64,000 nucleotides of DNA from Enterocola sp045654205 (GCA_045654205.1 JAZOMZ010000011.1:186001-250000); one strand, 5' to 3'; counted from the stretch's first letter, positions 1-8,377 are shown. A program made the numbers and translations. The notes: generated by a model not told the origin, from the sequence alone.

Positions 1-154
1 AATCACCTTCAAACATTGAATAAGAGAATTGACCACTTGGAGCATAAACTACAAATTCTCTGCCTTGTCTGTCATAAAATCTAATACCCATACTTTGGGC
101 ATAGCAACAAATGCCAACTAAACATAAAGTTGCCAAAACTAATAATTTTTTCAT
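1..154 (-). CDS. Secreted protein, N-terminal fragment (cut by window edge)
   Basis: Reading leftward from an ATG at 154 gives 51 uninterrupted codons that run off the window. The first 20 or so residues (MKKLLVLATLCLVGICCYAQ) are a typical signal peptide with a likely cleavage after CYAQ. The visible mature part (SMGIRFYDRQGREFVVYAPS) is too short to place in a family. It lies 70 bp downstream of the CHAT gene on the same strand, so it could be the last gene of that operon or an independent unit. A 9-bp inverted repeat (160-168 with 204-212) separates them, with a loop too long for a convincing terminator. No function is proposed. Confidence 0.7.
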   Translation of the reverse strand, partial: MKKLLVLATLCLVGICCYAQSMGIRFYDRQGREFVVYAPSGQFSYSMFEGD

Positions 155-224
155 AATATTACCTTTTAATATACTTTTATACCTACATATAGTAAAAAAC
201 AGATAAAAGGTAAACTCAAAAGGT

Positions 225-2210
225 TTAATTTATTGCAATAAATGCTGCCCAGTAGTATGGATCTGAATATTTAGGGTCTCTACTCATAAGATATTGAGCA
301 GATTGAAGTGCTTGATGAACAAAATAATCATCTGCAAGATTTAATTTATCATCAGAAGACCTATAATTTTCTCTCAAAGAAAGTAAATTCTTATAAAAAT
401 ATTCCATAAACACAGCAGTAGCCTCATCATCCACTTGCCACAACGACATCACTACAGTTTTCACACCAGCCTTTTTAAATGCACGCTGCAATCCCCAAAC
501 ACCTTCTGTTGTAACTTCACCCAAAGCAGTATTACAAGCAGAAAGTACCACTATATCAGTGTTTGATAAATCTAAAGTTTCTATCTCTGCTGAAGTTAAA
601 ATACCATCTTCTGCACCTTTTGGAATATTTCTTCCTTCCAATGCTCTTGCTCCATAAGAGAAAACAAGACCAGTTTTACTCATAATACTCTCATCATCAC
701 TCTCCTTTACAAAACCATGAGTAGCAAAATGTAAAATAGAAGGACTTCCTATCTCACTTACAGACTCCTCTGTGCCTTTTTCTCTAGAATAAGATTTAAT
801 ATTAAAATTATAACCTTGTAGAATAGTCTGTATATTCTCTATTTCTTTTTTAGTTCCTGGTAATGGTCCTATGGCATCTCTTGTTATTTTTTGGTTATTC
901 TCCATTGTTTCGTAAGAAAGACGATAAGACAAATTACCATACAAAACGGCAGTATCAGAGAAATTAAATGTATGTTTTGTAACTAAATCACGTGTAGAAG
1001 AAAGTCTATATAACTTATAATGATGCATTATAGGCGTTTCTAATGAATATGGAAGTGATTCAATTGCTATAGTATTTATAATTCCAAACGGAGAGAAAAA
1101 TATTGTACTAATATCGTTGTCAGAAAAATAAAAAAGCAAATCTCGCCAAAACAGTTGCGCCATAGCTGCACCATATTTATTTATATCGTATAAATCGCTT
1201 TGATTTTCTACATCAAAATAATTCAAATTAGCTTTTGTATTTAAAACCTTAAATATTGGAGTTTCACAACTTTGTGTAATAATAAGCGCAGCATACACAT
1301 TCGCATCAGCAATATCCATTCCTTTCATTAAATGAAATTCAAAAAATTCCACAGCAACTTGACTGTATGCAAGTCTTTTTTGAATCTGCCTCCACGAAAT
1401 TTCTTCATTTTTAAATAAACTTTTAGAGCTTAATGATAACAATCTACCTAAACTATTCATTCTTTCCTGCAAACTATCTCTATTTAATGTTGATGGAGGA
1501 TTGGACATCGCTAGTAGTTTTTCTATCCTTTGATACTCTTCGTAATTATCTAATAATTCTTTGTCGTTGCTTGATTTTATAGCCTCTTTTATTTGCTTTG
1601 AAGTGCGGAGTTGTAATTGCTTGGCAAATAAGATATAATCGTAAATTTCGCCATTGGCAGAAGAGTTGTTTGAATAATAAACTGATGATAAAATATAATG
1701 CCAATTTATATTTTTGTCTATATATTCAGACATATTGTATCTGTCTTGTTCTGAAACAGAAAAATATGTATAGGTAAAATATTCCTTAAGTGTGTCTAAA
1801 TATTCTTTTACACAAGATAGTACTTTTTTGTATTCTCTTGATTTAAAATACTTTGCAATAGGTTCTTCGTCTACAGAAGTTTCAAGATTTTCTATGGAAT
1901 TACTTATTTCATACAATTGTTCTATCAACTCTGCAGGTACTTTTTTAGCTATATCGGGGTATTGTTTTATAAGTCTTTTCGCCTTATTGTAAGTTTTTAT
2001 AGCCTTTTTTTCATCTAGAATACTATGATAAAAAACTCCTTCGTATATAACAAAACCTATATATACTTCATCTATTTTATTCTGCTGTTCATAATACTTA
2101 ACAGCGTCTGGCATGAGTGGTAAGTATGCTAAAATATTGTCCGATGCATCTTCTGCAAAAACACCGGTACAAAACAATAAACTTAATATATAAAAAAGGA
2201 ATCTTTTCAT
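225..2210 (-). CDS. CHAT domain protein, secreted caspase-like protease
   Basis: 661 aa. A signal peptide (about residues 1-19, ending VFAED) predicts export. A helical middle (about 30-260), possibly degenerate TPRs, precedes a C-terminal CHAT domain (about 360-661). The domain carries the caspase-type dyad: His498 in HFATHGF and Cys559 in LSACNTALGE, followed by the family hallmark GVWGLQRAFKKAGVKTVVMS. CHAT proteins are clan CD relatives of caspases and separase, and several are activated by partner binding to cleave specific proteins. The start overlaps the end of the upstream caspase gene by 4 bp (ATGA), so the two are translationally coupled, and the gene is last in a sigma/anti-sigma/caspase/CHAT operon. 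Catalysis is expected because both dyad residues are present. The substrate is unknown. Confidence 0.9.
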   Translation of the reverse strand: MKRFLFYILSLLFCTGVFAEDASDNILAYLPLMPDAVKYYEQQNKIDEVYIGFVIYEGVFYHSILDEKKAIKTYNKAKRLIKQYPDIAKKVPAELIEQLYEISNSIENLETSVDEEPIAKYFKSREYKKVLSCVKEYLDTLKEYFTYTYFSVSEQDRYNMSEYIDKNINWHYILSSVYYSNNSSANGEIYDYILFAKQLQLRTSKQIKEAIKSSNDKELLDNYEEYQRIEKLLAMSNPPSTLNRDSLQERMNSLGRLLSLSSKSLFKNEEISWRQIQKRLAYSQVAVEFFEFHLMKGMDIADANVYAALIITQSCETPIFKVLNTKANLNYFDVENQSDLYDINKYGAAMAQLFWRDLLFYFSDNDISTIFFSPFGIINTIAIESLPYSLETPIMHHYKLYRLSSTRDLVTKHTFNFSDTAVLYGNLSYRLSYETMENNQKITRDAIGPLPGTKKEIENIQTILQGYNFNIKSYSREKGTEESVSEIGSPSILHFATHGFVKESDDESIMSKTGLVFSYGARALEGRNIPKGAEDGILTSAEIETLDLSNTDIVVLSACNTALGEVTTEGVWGLQRAFKKAGVKTVVMSLWQVDDEATAVFMEYFYKNLLSLRENYRSSDDKLNLADDYFVHQALQSAQYLMSRDPKYSDPYYWAAFIAIN

Positions 2211-3124
2211 CTAAAAAGATATTGATTTTCATTTCCACTAAAATCTACTTGAGGAGTCTGAAGACGAGATACAAGACTATTAACCTCTTCTTTCAGTCTA
2301 GGGCGCAACTTTTTAATAGTAAGCCACTTAAGTTCATAGCGTAGCAAATACAAAGCATAACTAAGTGAACCATATCTAGTGCCGTCTTTTAATGTTACTT
2401 GTCTATTATTTTCATTATCGGCACAAGCAGAAATAGACACCCACTCAGTAGGGTGCTCTAAAGAATGTTTTAAAAGTTCTTCTTCTGTGAATTTTTCATT
2501 ATAGAAGTCGTAATCCTCGTAAATTACTCCATCTATCTCTATATAAAACACTTCTGAAATGCCACGAACAATTTCTGTTGTTTCAATCCCTTTTAAATGA
2601 CGTGTTGCTGTACCACTATGGCACGCATCAGTCACTACAACAATCTTTCCTTTTATTCCTACTTTGCTTCTTAAATTCTTAAGCAATTTATTTAACTGGT
2701 CGTCGATTAGGTGTTTTTCGCCATTATAATGATAAGTTGCTTCCTGCAAGGCATCGTAAGGCACCCAAGCCTCATCAAATTTATCAAATTCATCGCCATC
2801 AAGGTCTGTTATACGTTGTCCGTGACCAGAAAAGTGAATATAAACTACATCATCTTTATTTAGTTTTGTTTTTAGGTCTTTAAATGCAGATAAAATGGCA
2901 TCGTATGTGGCTTGCGAATCGCATAGTGTGGTGATATTTTCCTTTGGGAAACCATTTACACCTAGCATTTCGCAAACTATAGAAATATCGTTGTTTCCAT
3001 GAATGGTAGGCCAACCATAGTCAACATCTGGATAGTTACCAATGCCTATTACTAACGCATAATTAGTTGCTTGCAGTGTAAAAGCAAACATAAATACTAT
3101 AAGAAAACCTAAAAATCCCTTCAT
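2207..3124 (-). CDS. Caspase family (peptidase C14-like) secreted protein
   Basis: 305 aa. A signal peptide (residues 1-19, ending TLQATNY) is followed almost at once by the p20-like caspase core starting ALVIGIGNYPD. The catalytic His101 lies in YIHFSGHGQR and Cys168 in VTDACHSGTATR, both in canonical metacaspase/paracaspase context. The whole mature protein is little more than the protease fold, without a regulatory domain. Metacaspase-type enzymes usually cut after Arg or Lys, but specificity cannot be read here. It overlaps the CHAT gene by 4 bp downstream and abuts the anti-sigma gene by one base upstream (TAATG), so expression is tightly coupled. With a signal peptide it should act in the periplasm or outside the cell, the same side as the C-terminal part of the anti-sigma protein. 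Confidence 0.88.
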   Translation of the reverse strand: MKGFLGFLIVFMFAFTLQATNYALVIGIGNYPDVDYGWPTIHGNNDISIVCEMLGVNGFPKENITTLCDSQATYDAILSAFKDLKTKLNKDDVVYIHFSGHGQRITDLDGDEFDKFDEAWVPYDALQEATYHYNGEKHLIDDQLNKLLKNLRSKVGIKGKIVVVTDACHSGTATRHLKGIETTEIVRGISEVFYIEIDGVIYEDYDFYNEKFTEEELLKHSLEHPTEWVSISACADNENNRQVTLKDGTRYGSLSYALYLLRYELKWLTIKKLRPRLKEEVNSLVSRLQTPQVDFSGNENQYLFR

Positions 3125-3792
3125 TAATTACCCTTAATTTCGTTCAACAATCTTTCTGCCTCTGCCTTGTGAAGGGCATCCATACTTATAACCTCAGAAA
3201 GCAAATATCTAGTGAGATATAATCTATGTTGTTTAATTGAACATAATGCGCGCATATAAAGCATATCCTCTTTTGCCTGCCAAGATTGAATATCATCTTT
3301 TGTAACCTCACCCAACTTTGACAAACCTTCTTGAAGCAATTCGTCAGCTGCACCATAATCATCTTGATTCATTAATTCTGTAGCATGCAAAATATTATCA
3401 ACTACACCTTTAGAACCTCTCAAACCATGATATGCAAGTTTAATTTCTGCAGTAACAGAAGAATATAAAACAGTATCATTGCCAATATTTTCTATCACTT
3501 TCATTTGTGGAAGAATAACAAATAATGCCACACACGCAGCCACTACTATAGGAGAAAGGGTACAAACTACCCATTTTTTCACATTTTTAAATCGCCCACT
3601 TGATTCGTATTTTTGCATCTTGCCACGCATAGCCTTCAGACGCACCTGCTTAATAATTTCTCTTTGTATATCTACCTCTTTTTGCAGTGCACTATCTTGT
3701 TTGAGTTTATTTTCAAACTCTTGGCGTTCACTATCAGACATAGTACCAGCTAAATAGCGATCAATTGTTTGTGTCAATATCAAATTTTCCAT
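3124..3792 (-). CDS. Membrane anti-sigma-like protein with C-terminal helical repeats
   Basis: 222 aa. The N-terminal 60 residues (ILTQTIDRYLAGTMSDSERQ, then FENKLKQDSALQKEV) match the short helical anti-sigma type common in Bacteroidota, in which a 'tidryl.G.ms..E...fe..l' motif binds the sigma factor. There is no zinc-finger HC-x-C motif. A single membrane helix lies at about 74-96 (WVVCTLSPIVVAACVALFVI). The remaining 120 residues are helical, resemble TPR units and should be periplasmic. It overlaps the upstream sigma gene by 32 bp, the usual arrangement for a sigma/anti-sigma pair. The inference is that it holds the sigma factor at the membrane and releases it on a periplasmic cue. The two secreted caspase-like proteins encoded next are candidates to process it. 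Confidence 0.78.
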   Translation of the reverse strand: MENLILTQTIDRYLAGTMSDSERQEFENKLKQDSALQKEVDIQREIIKQVRLKAMRGKMQKYESSGRFKNVKKWVVCTLSPIVVAACVALFVILPQMKVIENIGNDTVLYSSVTAEIKLAYHGLRGSKGVVDNILHATELMNQDDYGAADELLQEGLSKLGEVTKDDIQSWQAKEDMLYMRALCSIKQHRLYLTRYLLSEVISMDALHKAEAERLLNEIKGN

Positions 3793-4372
3793 ACAATCCT
3801 TTTTTTATTAATTCTTTAAGCTTAGTCATGCATTTGTTTTTGCTAGACTTAGCCACATCTTCCGACTTATATCCCATTAGTTTTGCAATGCTAAACATTG
3901 TATATTCATCGAAATAAAACATTCTTAAAACAGAAGAACAAGGCTCTGCCACTCTATCCACATATTCTCTAATTAATTCCTTATCCTCTTGGCTTAAAGT
4001 TGAATCTTCTTCTATTATATCTGGAATGTCATTTGGAGTTTCTTCATCTGCGGTTTCGCCAATAGAAATTAAATCTCGTAGTTTCACATATTTATGTGCT
4101 ACAATCTTACCTATACCATAAAGATAAGCACCTACTGGCACATTGAGCATATCCTCTGTCAGTTTACCTGATATAATTTTTTCTCCAAGTTCTGCAAAAG
4201 ATTCTTGATAAATATCTTCTAAGTATTCTTTGTCTATACAACTGTAGCGCGAAGATATATTTTTTATAAATTCATATTTGAGCCCCACATAATACTCCCC
4301 TATCACACGGTCTTTGTTTGTTCTAATGGCTTCAAACAATTTTGCATTATCTTCTATCTGATTGCGTTTCAT
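3761..4372 (-). CDS. Sigma-70 family (ECF-like) RNA polymerase sigma factor
   Basis: 203 aa. Region 2 is at about 20-95 (KNISSRYSCIDKEYLEDIYQ, ESFAELGEKI) and region 4 at about 140-195, with a helix-turn-helix EYTMFSIAKLMGYKSEDVAK. It is close to the usual ECF length and has no region 1 or 3. A stretch of acidic residues (EETPNDIPDIIEEDST) forms the linker. It is the first gene of the four-gene operon, 21 bp downstream of a TACATTTG -7-like element. It probably directs transcription of its own operon and possibly of others, under control of the overlapping anti-sigma-like gene. The family call is secure. The regulon cannot be inferred. Confidence 0.88.
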   Translation of the reverse strand: MKRNQIEDNAKLFEAIRTNKDRVIGEYYVGLKYEFIKNISSRYSCIDKEYLEDIYQESFAELGEKIISGKLTEDMLNVPVGAYLYGIGKIVAHKYVKLRDLISIGETADEETPNDIPDIIEEDSTLSQEDKELIREYVDRVAEPCSSVLRMFYFDEYTMFSIAKLMGYKSEDVAKSSKNKCMTKLKELIKKGLYGKFDIDTNN

Positions 4373-4392
4373 TATTTTCTTTAATTATAACA

Positions 4393-4400
4393 CAAATGTA
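4393..4400 (-). promoter_or_regulatory. Bacteroidota -7 element before sigma operon
   Basis: TACATTTG on the minus strand matches TAnnTTTG and ends 21 bp before the sigma-factor ATG. No TTTG -33 box is visible at the expected distance. If the operon is autoregulated, a different promoter for the encoded sigma factor might also lie here. Confidence 0.4.
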
Positions 4401-4445
4401 ATAAAAAACATCATCTTTTAAAAGTTTAGTTGTTTTAATTACAAT

Positions 4446-4477
4446 AAAAAAAAAGCAGACCTCTTTACGAAGTCTGC
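4446..4477 (-). terminator. Rho-independent terminator of gap
   Basis: On the minus strand a GCAGAC/GTCTGC stem with additional inner pairing (loop around TTCGTAAAGAG) is followed by a run of ten T. It begins about 29 bp after the GAPDH stop. Confidence 0.8.
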
Positions 4478-4505
4478 ATTTCTTATTTTATATTGGTCTC
4501 TGCTA

Positions 4506-5516
4506 TTAAGCGTTAACTTTTGCCATGTGAGCGATAAGTTCAAGAACTTTGTTAGAGTAACCAATTTCGTTGTCGTAGCAAGATACAACTTTAACGAATG
4601 TATCAGTTAATTGGATACCTGCTTTAGCGGCGAAGATAGAAGTACGAGTATCACCTAAGAAGTCAGAAGATACAACTTCTTCGTTGGTGTAACCTAGTAC
4701 GCCTTTAAGTTCGTTTTCAGACGCAGATTTCATAGCTTCGCAGATTTCAGCATAAGTAGCTGGTTTTGCTAAGTTAACTGTTAAGTCAACTACTGAAACG
4801 TCTAGAGTAGGAACGCGGAAAGCCATACCTGTTAATTTACCGTTAAGTTCAGGAATAACTTTACCTACAGCTTTAGCAGCACCTGTAGAAGAAGGGATGA
4901 TGTTGCCAGCAGCAGCACGACCACCTCTCCAGTCTTTCAATGAAGGACCGTCAACAGTTTTTTGAGTAGCTGTTGTAGCGTGTACAGTTGTCATAAGACC
5001 ATCTTTGATACCCCATTTGTCGTTTAATACTTTAGCGATTGGAGCTAGACAGTTTGTAGTACAAGATGCGTTAGAAACGAATTGTGTACCTTTAACATAT
5101 TTGTCGAAGTTAACACCGCAAACGAACATTGGAGTGTCGTCTTTAGAAGGAGCTGACATAACTACGTATTTAGCACCTGCTTCGATGTGAGCTTGAGCTT
5201 TGTCTTTAGAAAGGAACAAACCTGTAGATTCAACTACGTATTCTGCACCTACTGCATCCCATTTAAGGTCAGCTGGGTTACGTTCTGCAGTTACGCGGAT
5301 TTCGTTACCATTAACGATAAGTTTGCTGTTTTCAACGTCAGCTTCGATAGTGCCGTCGAATTGACCGTGCATAGTGTCATATTTTAGCATATAAGCTAAG
5401 TAATCCACTGGGCATAAGTCGTTAATACCTACGATTTGAATGTCGTTTCTTGTCATAGCTGCACGGAAAACGAAACGTCCGATACGGCCAAAACCATTAA
5501 TACCTACTTTGATCAT
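4506..5516 (-). CDS. gap: Glyceraldehyde-3-phosphate dehydrogenase, type I
   Basis: 336 aa, the normal length. The N-terminal Rossmann motif is VGINGFGRIGRFVFRAA. The active site ASCTTNCLAPIAKV contains the catalytic Cys near residue 153, and HATTATQKTVDGPS and DNEIGYS are also present. It oxidises glyceraldehyde-3-phosphate to 1,3-bisphosphoglycerate with NAD, the central glycolytic step, in the cytoplasm. It is a single-gene unit with its own strong terminator. Codon use is of the highly expressed type, regular and C/T-ending, unlike the AT-rich operon next door. Only the substrate and cofactor assignment rests on the family, and there is nothing unusual in the sequence. Confidence 0.98.
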   Translation of the reverse strand: MIKVGINGFGRIGRFVFRAAMTRNDIQIVGINDLCPVDYLAYMLKYDTMHGQFDGTIEADVENSKLIVNGNEIRVTAERNPADLKWDAVGAEYVVESTGLFLSKDKAQAHIEAGAKYVVMSAPSKDDTPMFVCGVNFDKYVKGTQFVSNASCTTNCLAPIAKVLNDKWGIKDGLMTTVHATTATQKTVDGPSLKDWRGGRAAAGNIIPSSTGAAKAVGKVIPELNGKLTGMAFRVPTLDVSVVDLTVNLAKPATYAEICEAMKSASENELKGVLGYTNEEVVSSDFLGDTRTSIFAAKAGIQLTDTFVKVVSCYDNEIGYSNKVLELIAHMAKVNA

Positions 5517-5570
5517 TGTTTTAAAAATTTATAAAGTTATACAAATTTGGTTGATTAAATTCTTCTTAAA

Positions 5571-5690
5571 TTAAGCCACTGTTTCTACTGTAGTAGTGTC
5601 ATTTTCACCTAGTCCGCAGTTACAAGGACTAGAGCAACTTGCTAATAATAAGCCTAACGCAATGGCGATATATAAAACTATCTTTTTCAT
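5571..5690 (-). CDS. Small lipoprotein, 39 aa
   Basis: A short ORF from an ATG at 5690 encodes a basic start (MKK), a hydrophobic stretch (IVLYIAIALGLLL) and a lipobox LASC with the Cys at residue 19. After it come only about 20 residues, with a second Cys pair (SPCNCG) and a Thr-rich tail. A TATCTTTG -7 element sits 18 bp upstream, which supports real expression. It lies between gap and the methyltransferase gene. Tiny lipoproteins of this kind are common but rarely characterised, and no function can be assigned. The lipobox and promoter are seen in the sequence, while translation is inferred. Confidence 0.65.
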   Translation of the reverse strand: MKKIVLYIAIALGLLLASCSSPCNCGLGENDTTTVETVA

Positions 5691-5708
5691 AATTGAATTT
5701 TAGCGATA

Positions 5709-5716
5709 CAAAGATA
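5709..5716 (-). promoter_or_regulatory. -7 element of small lipoprotein gene
   Basis: TATCTTTG on the minus strand is an exact TAnnTTTG match, 18 bp before the lipoprotein ATG. It also lies just beyond the 3' end of the methyltransferase gene. Confidence 0.55.
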
Positions 5717-5735
5717 ATAATTTTATTTAAAATTC

Positions 5736-6500
5736 CTAGTGCTTTAAGTAAAAATCAGCAGTCAAACGTTTAAATTCCTCTGAATAATAGTGTCTATTTT
5801 CTGTTTCTATAACCAATTGTGTTACATTTATGTTACAATCCTCATTTTTCTCAGATTTACAGAATGTTATAACACTTCTTTTTATCTCTTTTCCTACCTT
5901 TGGAATCACGTGCACAACGGCCTCTACCTGCAAATTTTCTGCTTTAGCTATGCTAATAAATTCCTTTTCGCTAGAATATGGAATAATTACAGAAAATTTC
6001 CCGTCTAACGACAATAATTTGCTAGCAGAATGTGCCAAATCTTGAAAACTTAGCTCATCTGTGTGACGAGCAGTATTTCTACTTTTTTCTGGCGCCTTAA
6101 GTGAGTTAATAAAATATGGAGGATTGCTTACAATAAGGTCAAATTTCTCGCTAGTATTTTCTGTAAAAGACTGAATACTAGTGTTATAAATTTTTATTTG
6201 CCAATCTGTAGCATCTGCATTTTCTTGTGCTTGAGCAGCAGCATCGAAATCTATCTCTACCCCTACTACCTTCGCCCCACCATTGCAACGCTGAGCCAAC
6301 ATTATAGCCACTAGCCCGGTACCTGTGCCAATGTCTAAGATTTTGGGTTGTGATTCTGAATTTTCTGCCACCGACAAATTCCTTTCACCTATTACCACTG
6401 GCGCAAGCACACCCAACAGCACACCATCTGTACCCACCTTCATTGCGCAGCGGTCTTGATGTATGGTAAATTTTTTAAATGAGAAAAAATCGTTTGGCAT
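5736..6500 (-). CDS. trmN: tRNA1(Val) A37 N6-methyltransferase family (TrmN/YfiC)
   Basis: 254 aa. The protein opens with FKKFTIHQDRCAMKVGTDGVLLG, the family signature in which the G-T-D-x-(V/I)-L-L-G segment leads into the SAM-binding fold. Motif I is ILDIGTGTGLVAIMLAQR. The catalytic motif IV is SNPPYF (within FDLIVSNPPYF), which marks N6-adenine methylation. Family members methylate A37 of tRNA-Val. An insert of about 20 residues between VLAPVVIG and the SAM motif (ERNLSVAENSESQP) is not usual and looks low in complexity. It stands 4 bp from the downstream end of the sulfatase-fold gene and is probably cotranscribed with it. Confidence 0.88.
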   Translation of the reverse strand: MPNDFFSFKKFTIHQDRCAMKVGTDGVLLGVLAPVVIGERNLSVAENSESQPKILDIGTGTGLVAIMLAQRCNGGAKVVGVEIDFDAAAQAQENADATDWQIKIYNTSIQSFTENTSEKFDLIVSNPPYFINSLKAPEKSRNTARHTDELSFQDLAHSASKLLSLDGKFSVIIPYSSEKEFISIAKAENLQVEAVVHVIPKVGKEIKRSVITFCKSEKNEDCNINVTQLVIETENRHYYSEEFKRLTADFYLKH

Positions 6501-6503
6501 AAA

Positions 6504-8183
6504 TTAAAAATTTCTTACAGAAATACGTTCCTTTTCTCCCTTGCCATCCAAAACCCACAAAGAATCAATAGGCTGCAAATATTGTGAAGCAAATGATTTT
6601 GTAGAATCCACAACCTCTTTTACACATGCCATATCTAGCAAAGAGTAGAAAATAGCATCTGAAGAGATTGATTTAGAACTATTATCATTTATATTAGATA
6701 CTTTTTCTAAGTTTTTCACTGCATACTCATCAGAATACCACACCAACATTGGTACATGATACTCATATTTAGCCACATCATAAGAACCATGAAGAGACAG
6801 TTTACGCTCATCATCCCAAAGACTTTCTCCATGATCCGAAATATAAACTATTACTGCAGAACGATTTAAACTATCTACATAAGTAATAAGTTCGTTGAGA
6901 AAATAATCTAGATACAAAATGCAATTATCATAAGCATTAATAAGCTTATCTTTATTTTCCTCGCTTATACTTGCATAGCTAAAAGACTTGCCCATAACAG
7001 GAGTAAACACTTCAAACTCAACAGGATAACGTTGTTCATATCTAAAATGATTTCCTAGCATATGCAGAGTAAAATATTGCAATGTATCAGCCACATATTC
7101 AGACAATTTGTCCACCATATCACCATCATAATTTCCATCTACATCTAATGCTTTTGAATAAGAAAAAGCATAATCGCTATTATTCATTATACGTGTCTCC
7201 ACAGAAAGTGGTTGTTGTTTCGTGATATAACCAGTAAGATACCCTGCTTCTTTAAACGCACCCGAAATAGATTTTTCTTTATATGCTACATCCACATTGT
7301 CCGCTGTAGCACGTGTAAGTATCATTGGAACAGAACGCGAAGTTAAATTTGCCTGAGCAAAAACACTATCATAACTTATCAAATTCTTTTGCTTAGACAG
7401 CAATGGAGTTGTATTTCTCTCATAACCGTTAATTCCTAAATGATCATAACGCACTGCCTCACCTATTACTAATATATAAAGTGCACTACTTTCATTAGTT
7501 TGTGGTTGAATACCAAACAAAAAAGACGAAACCTGCTCAGACAATTTTTGCTGATAATTATATTCAATCGCAATATCTGCTAGTTCTAAATAAAGATTAT
7601 AAGGATAAATTTTATAAAGTTTCATATATGACAAATCAATGGCATCATATATGAGTTCTGTGGCAGATGCTGTTTTATCACGCATTCTTCCATAAATAGT
7701 AAACACAATTAAACCAGCAAAAACTGCCACAACAGCACTAATAAGTAATATTTTTCTTAATTTATCAGGAATTAATGGTTTATTCTCTACTCGAAACGCC
7801 AAAACAAAATAAACAATATACAAAATGCCTACCACTGTGCATAGCGGCCATAGAGAAACGAGCAGTTCACTGGCTTCTTGCATATCTGTGCGAAGAATAT
7901 TTTGTAAAAAGGCAACAGAAGTAGATTGTTTATTCAAGTATAAGCTTGCAATATCTATTGGAAAAAATAGGAAATTGAAAATACCTTGTACAATGAAGTA
8001 TGTTTTAGCTTTAAGAAATAACGCAGGAATTAAAAGTAAAATTAAAACCACCCATAAATACGCACATTTTTTTAGTATTGAATATTCCAAATCAACCGCC
8101 ACGCACAATGAATAAAATATTGGAAGTAGCAATAATATGAAAAGAATTGATATGCGTATAATATTTGTGACTTTTCCGCTCAT
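6504..8183 (-). CDS. Phosphoethanolamine transferase-like (EptA/sulfatase fold) membrane enzyme
   Basis: 559 aa from the ATG at 8183. An upstream in-frame extension to 8291 reads through the tRNA-Gly gene and is rejected. Four to five membrane helices fill residues 1-200. A sulfatase-fold domain follows: LVIGEAVRYDHLGINGYERN (about 237-256), LTSRSVPMILTRAT, and the metal site VYISDHGESLWDD. Order and spacing match EptA-type enzymes, which move phosphoethanolamine from phosphatidylethanolamine to lipid A or other glycans on the periplasmic face. The residue aligned with the usual nucleophile Thr (GETAR-type motif) is Ala243 here. That is odd and could mean altered catalysis or a misjudged alignment. 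A PagL-like gene at 30971 also suggests lipid A remodelling. Confidence 0.78.
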   Translation of the reverse strand: MSGKVTNIIRISILFILLLLPIFYSLCVAVDLEYSILKKCAYLWVVLILLLIPALFLKAKTYFIVQGIFNFLFFPIDIASLYLNKQSTSVAFLQNILRTDMQEASELLVSLWPLCTVVGILYIVYFVLAFRVENKPLIPDKLRKILLISAVVAVFAGLIVFTIYGRMRDKTASATELIYDAIDLSYMKLYKIYPYNLYLELADIAIEYNYQQKLSEQVSSFLFGIQPQTNESSALYILVIGEAVRYDHLGINGYERNTTPLLSKQKNLISYDSVFAQANLTSRSVPMILTRATADNVDVAYKEKSISGAFKEAGYLTGYITKQQPLSVETRIMNNSDYAFSYSKALDVDGNYDGDMVDKLSEYVADTLQYFTLHMLGNHFRYEQRYPVEFEVFTPVMGKSFSYASISEENKDKLINAYDNCILYLDYFLNELITYVDSLNRSAVIVYISDHGESLWDDERKLSLHGSYDVAKYEYHVPMLVWYSDEYAVKNLEKVSNINDNSSKSISSDAIFYSLLDMACVKEVVDSTKSFASQYLQPIDSLWVLDGKGEKERISVRNF

Positions 8184-8210
8184 ATAAATGAAAAATATAT
8201 ATAAAAAGAA

Positions 8211-8232
8211 AAGGGGCTTATTCAGCCCCTTT
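8211..8232 (-). terminator. Terminator downstream of tRNA-Gly
   Basis: On the minus strand an AAGGGGCT/AGCCCCTT stem with a 6-nt loop is followed by TTTTCTTTTT. It lies directly after the tRNA 3' end and before the start of the phosphoethanolamine transferase-like gene. Confidence 0.8.
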
Positions 8233-8233
8233 G

Positions 8234-8306
8234 AGCGAAAAACGGGATTCGAACCCGCGACCCTAACCTTGGCAAGGTTATGCTCTACCAACTGAGCTAT
8301 TTTCGC
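8234..8306 (-). tRNA. tRNA-Gly (anticodon GCC)
   Basis: A 73-nt cloverleaf is readable by eye. The acceptor is GCGAAAA with TTTTCGC and the D-arm is TAGCTCAGTTGGTAGAGCA. The anticodon arm is TAACC-TTGCCAA-GGTTA with anticodon GCC, and the T-arm is GCGGG-TTCGAAT-CCCGT. The discriminator is T and no CCA is encoded. A complete -33/-7 promoter lies 40 bp upstream and a terminator follows. Confidence 0.97.
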
Positions 8307-8345
8307 ATTATCGCTTTCGAGTTGTTGTTTCCCTCAATTGCGATG

Positions 8346-8377
8346 CAAAGATATGACGTTTTTTTGGACTGTGCAAA
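8346..8377 (-). promoter_or_regulatory. Complete -33/-7 promoter of tRNA-Gly
   Basis: On the minus strand TTTG (8377-8374), 20 bp, then TATCTTTG (8353-8346). This fits the Bacteroidota primary sigma consensus TTTG-N19-21-TAnnTTTG, about 40 bp before the mature tRNA. Confidence 0.75.

Noticed and set aside
160..212. Terminator after the CHAT gene
   Set aside because: The 9-bp inverted repeat has a loop of about 35 nt and no useful T-run.
8184..8291. N-terminal extension of the phosphoethanolamine transferase-like ORF
   Set aside because: The extra 36 residues are a translation of the tRNA-Gly gene and its terminator. The membrane protein starts naturally at 8183.
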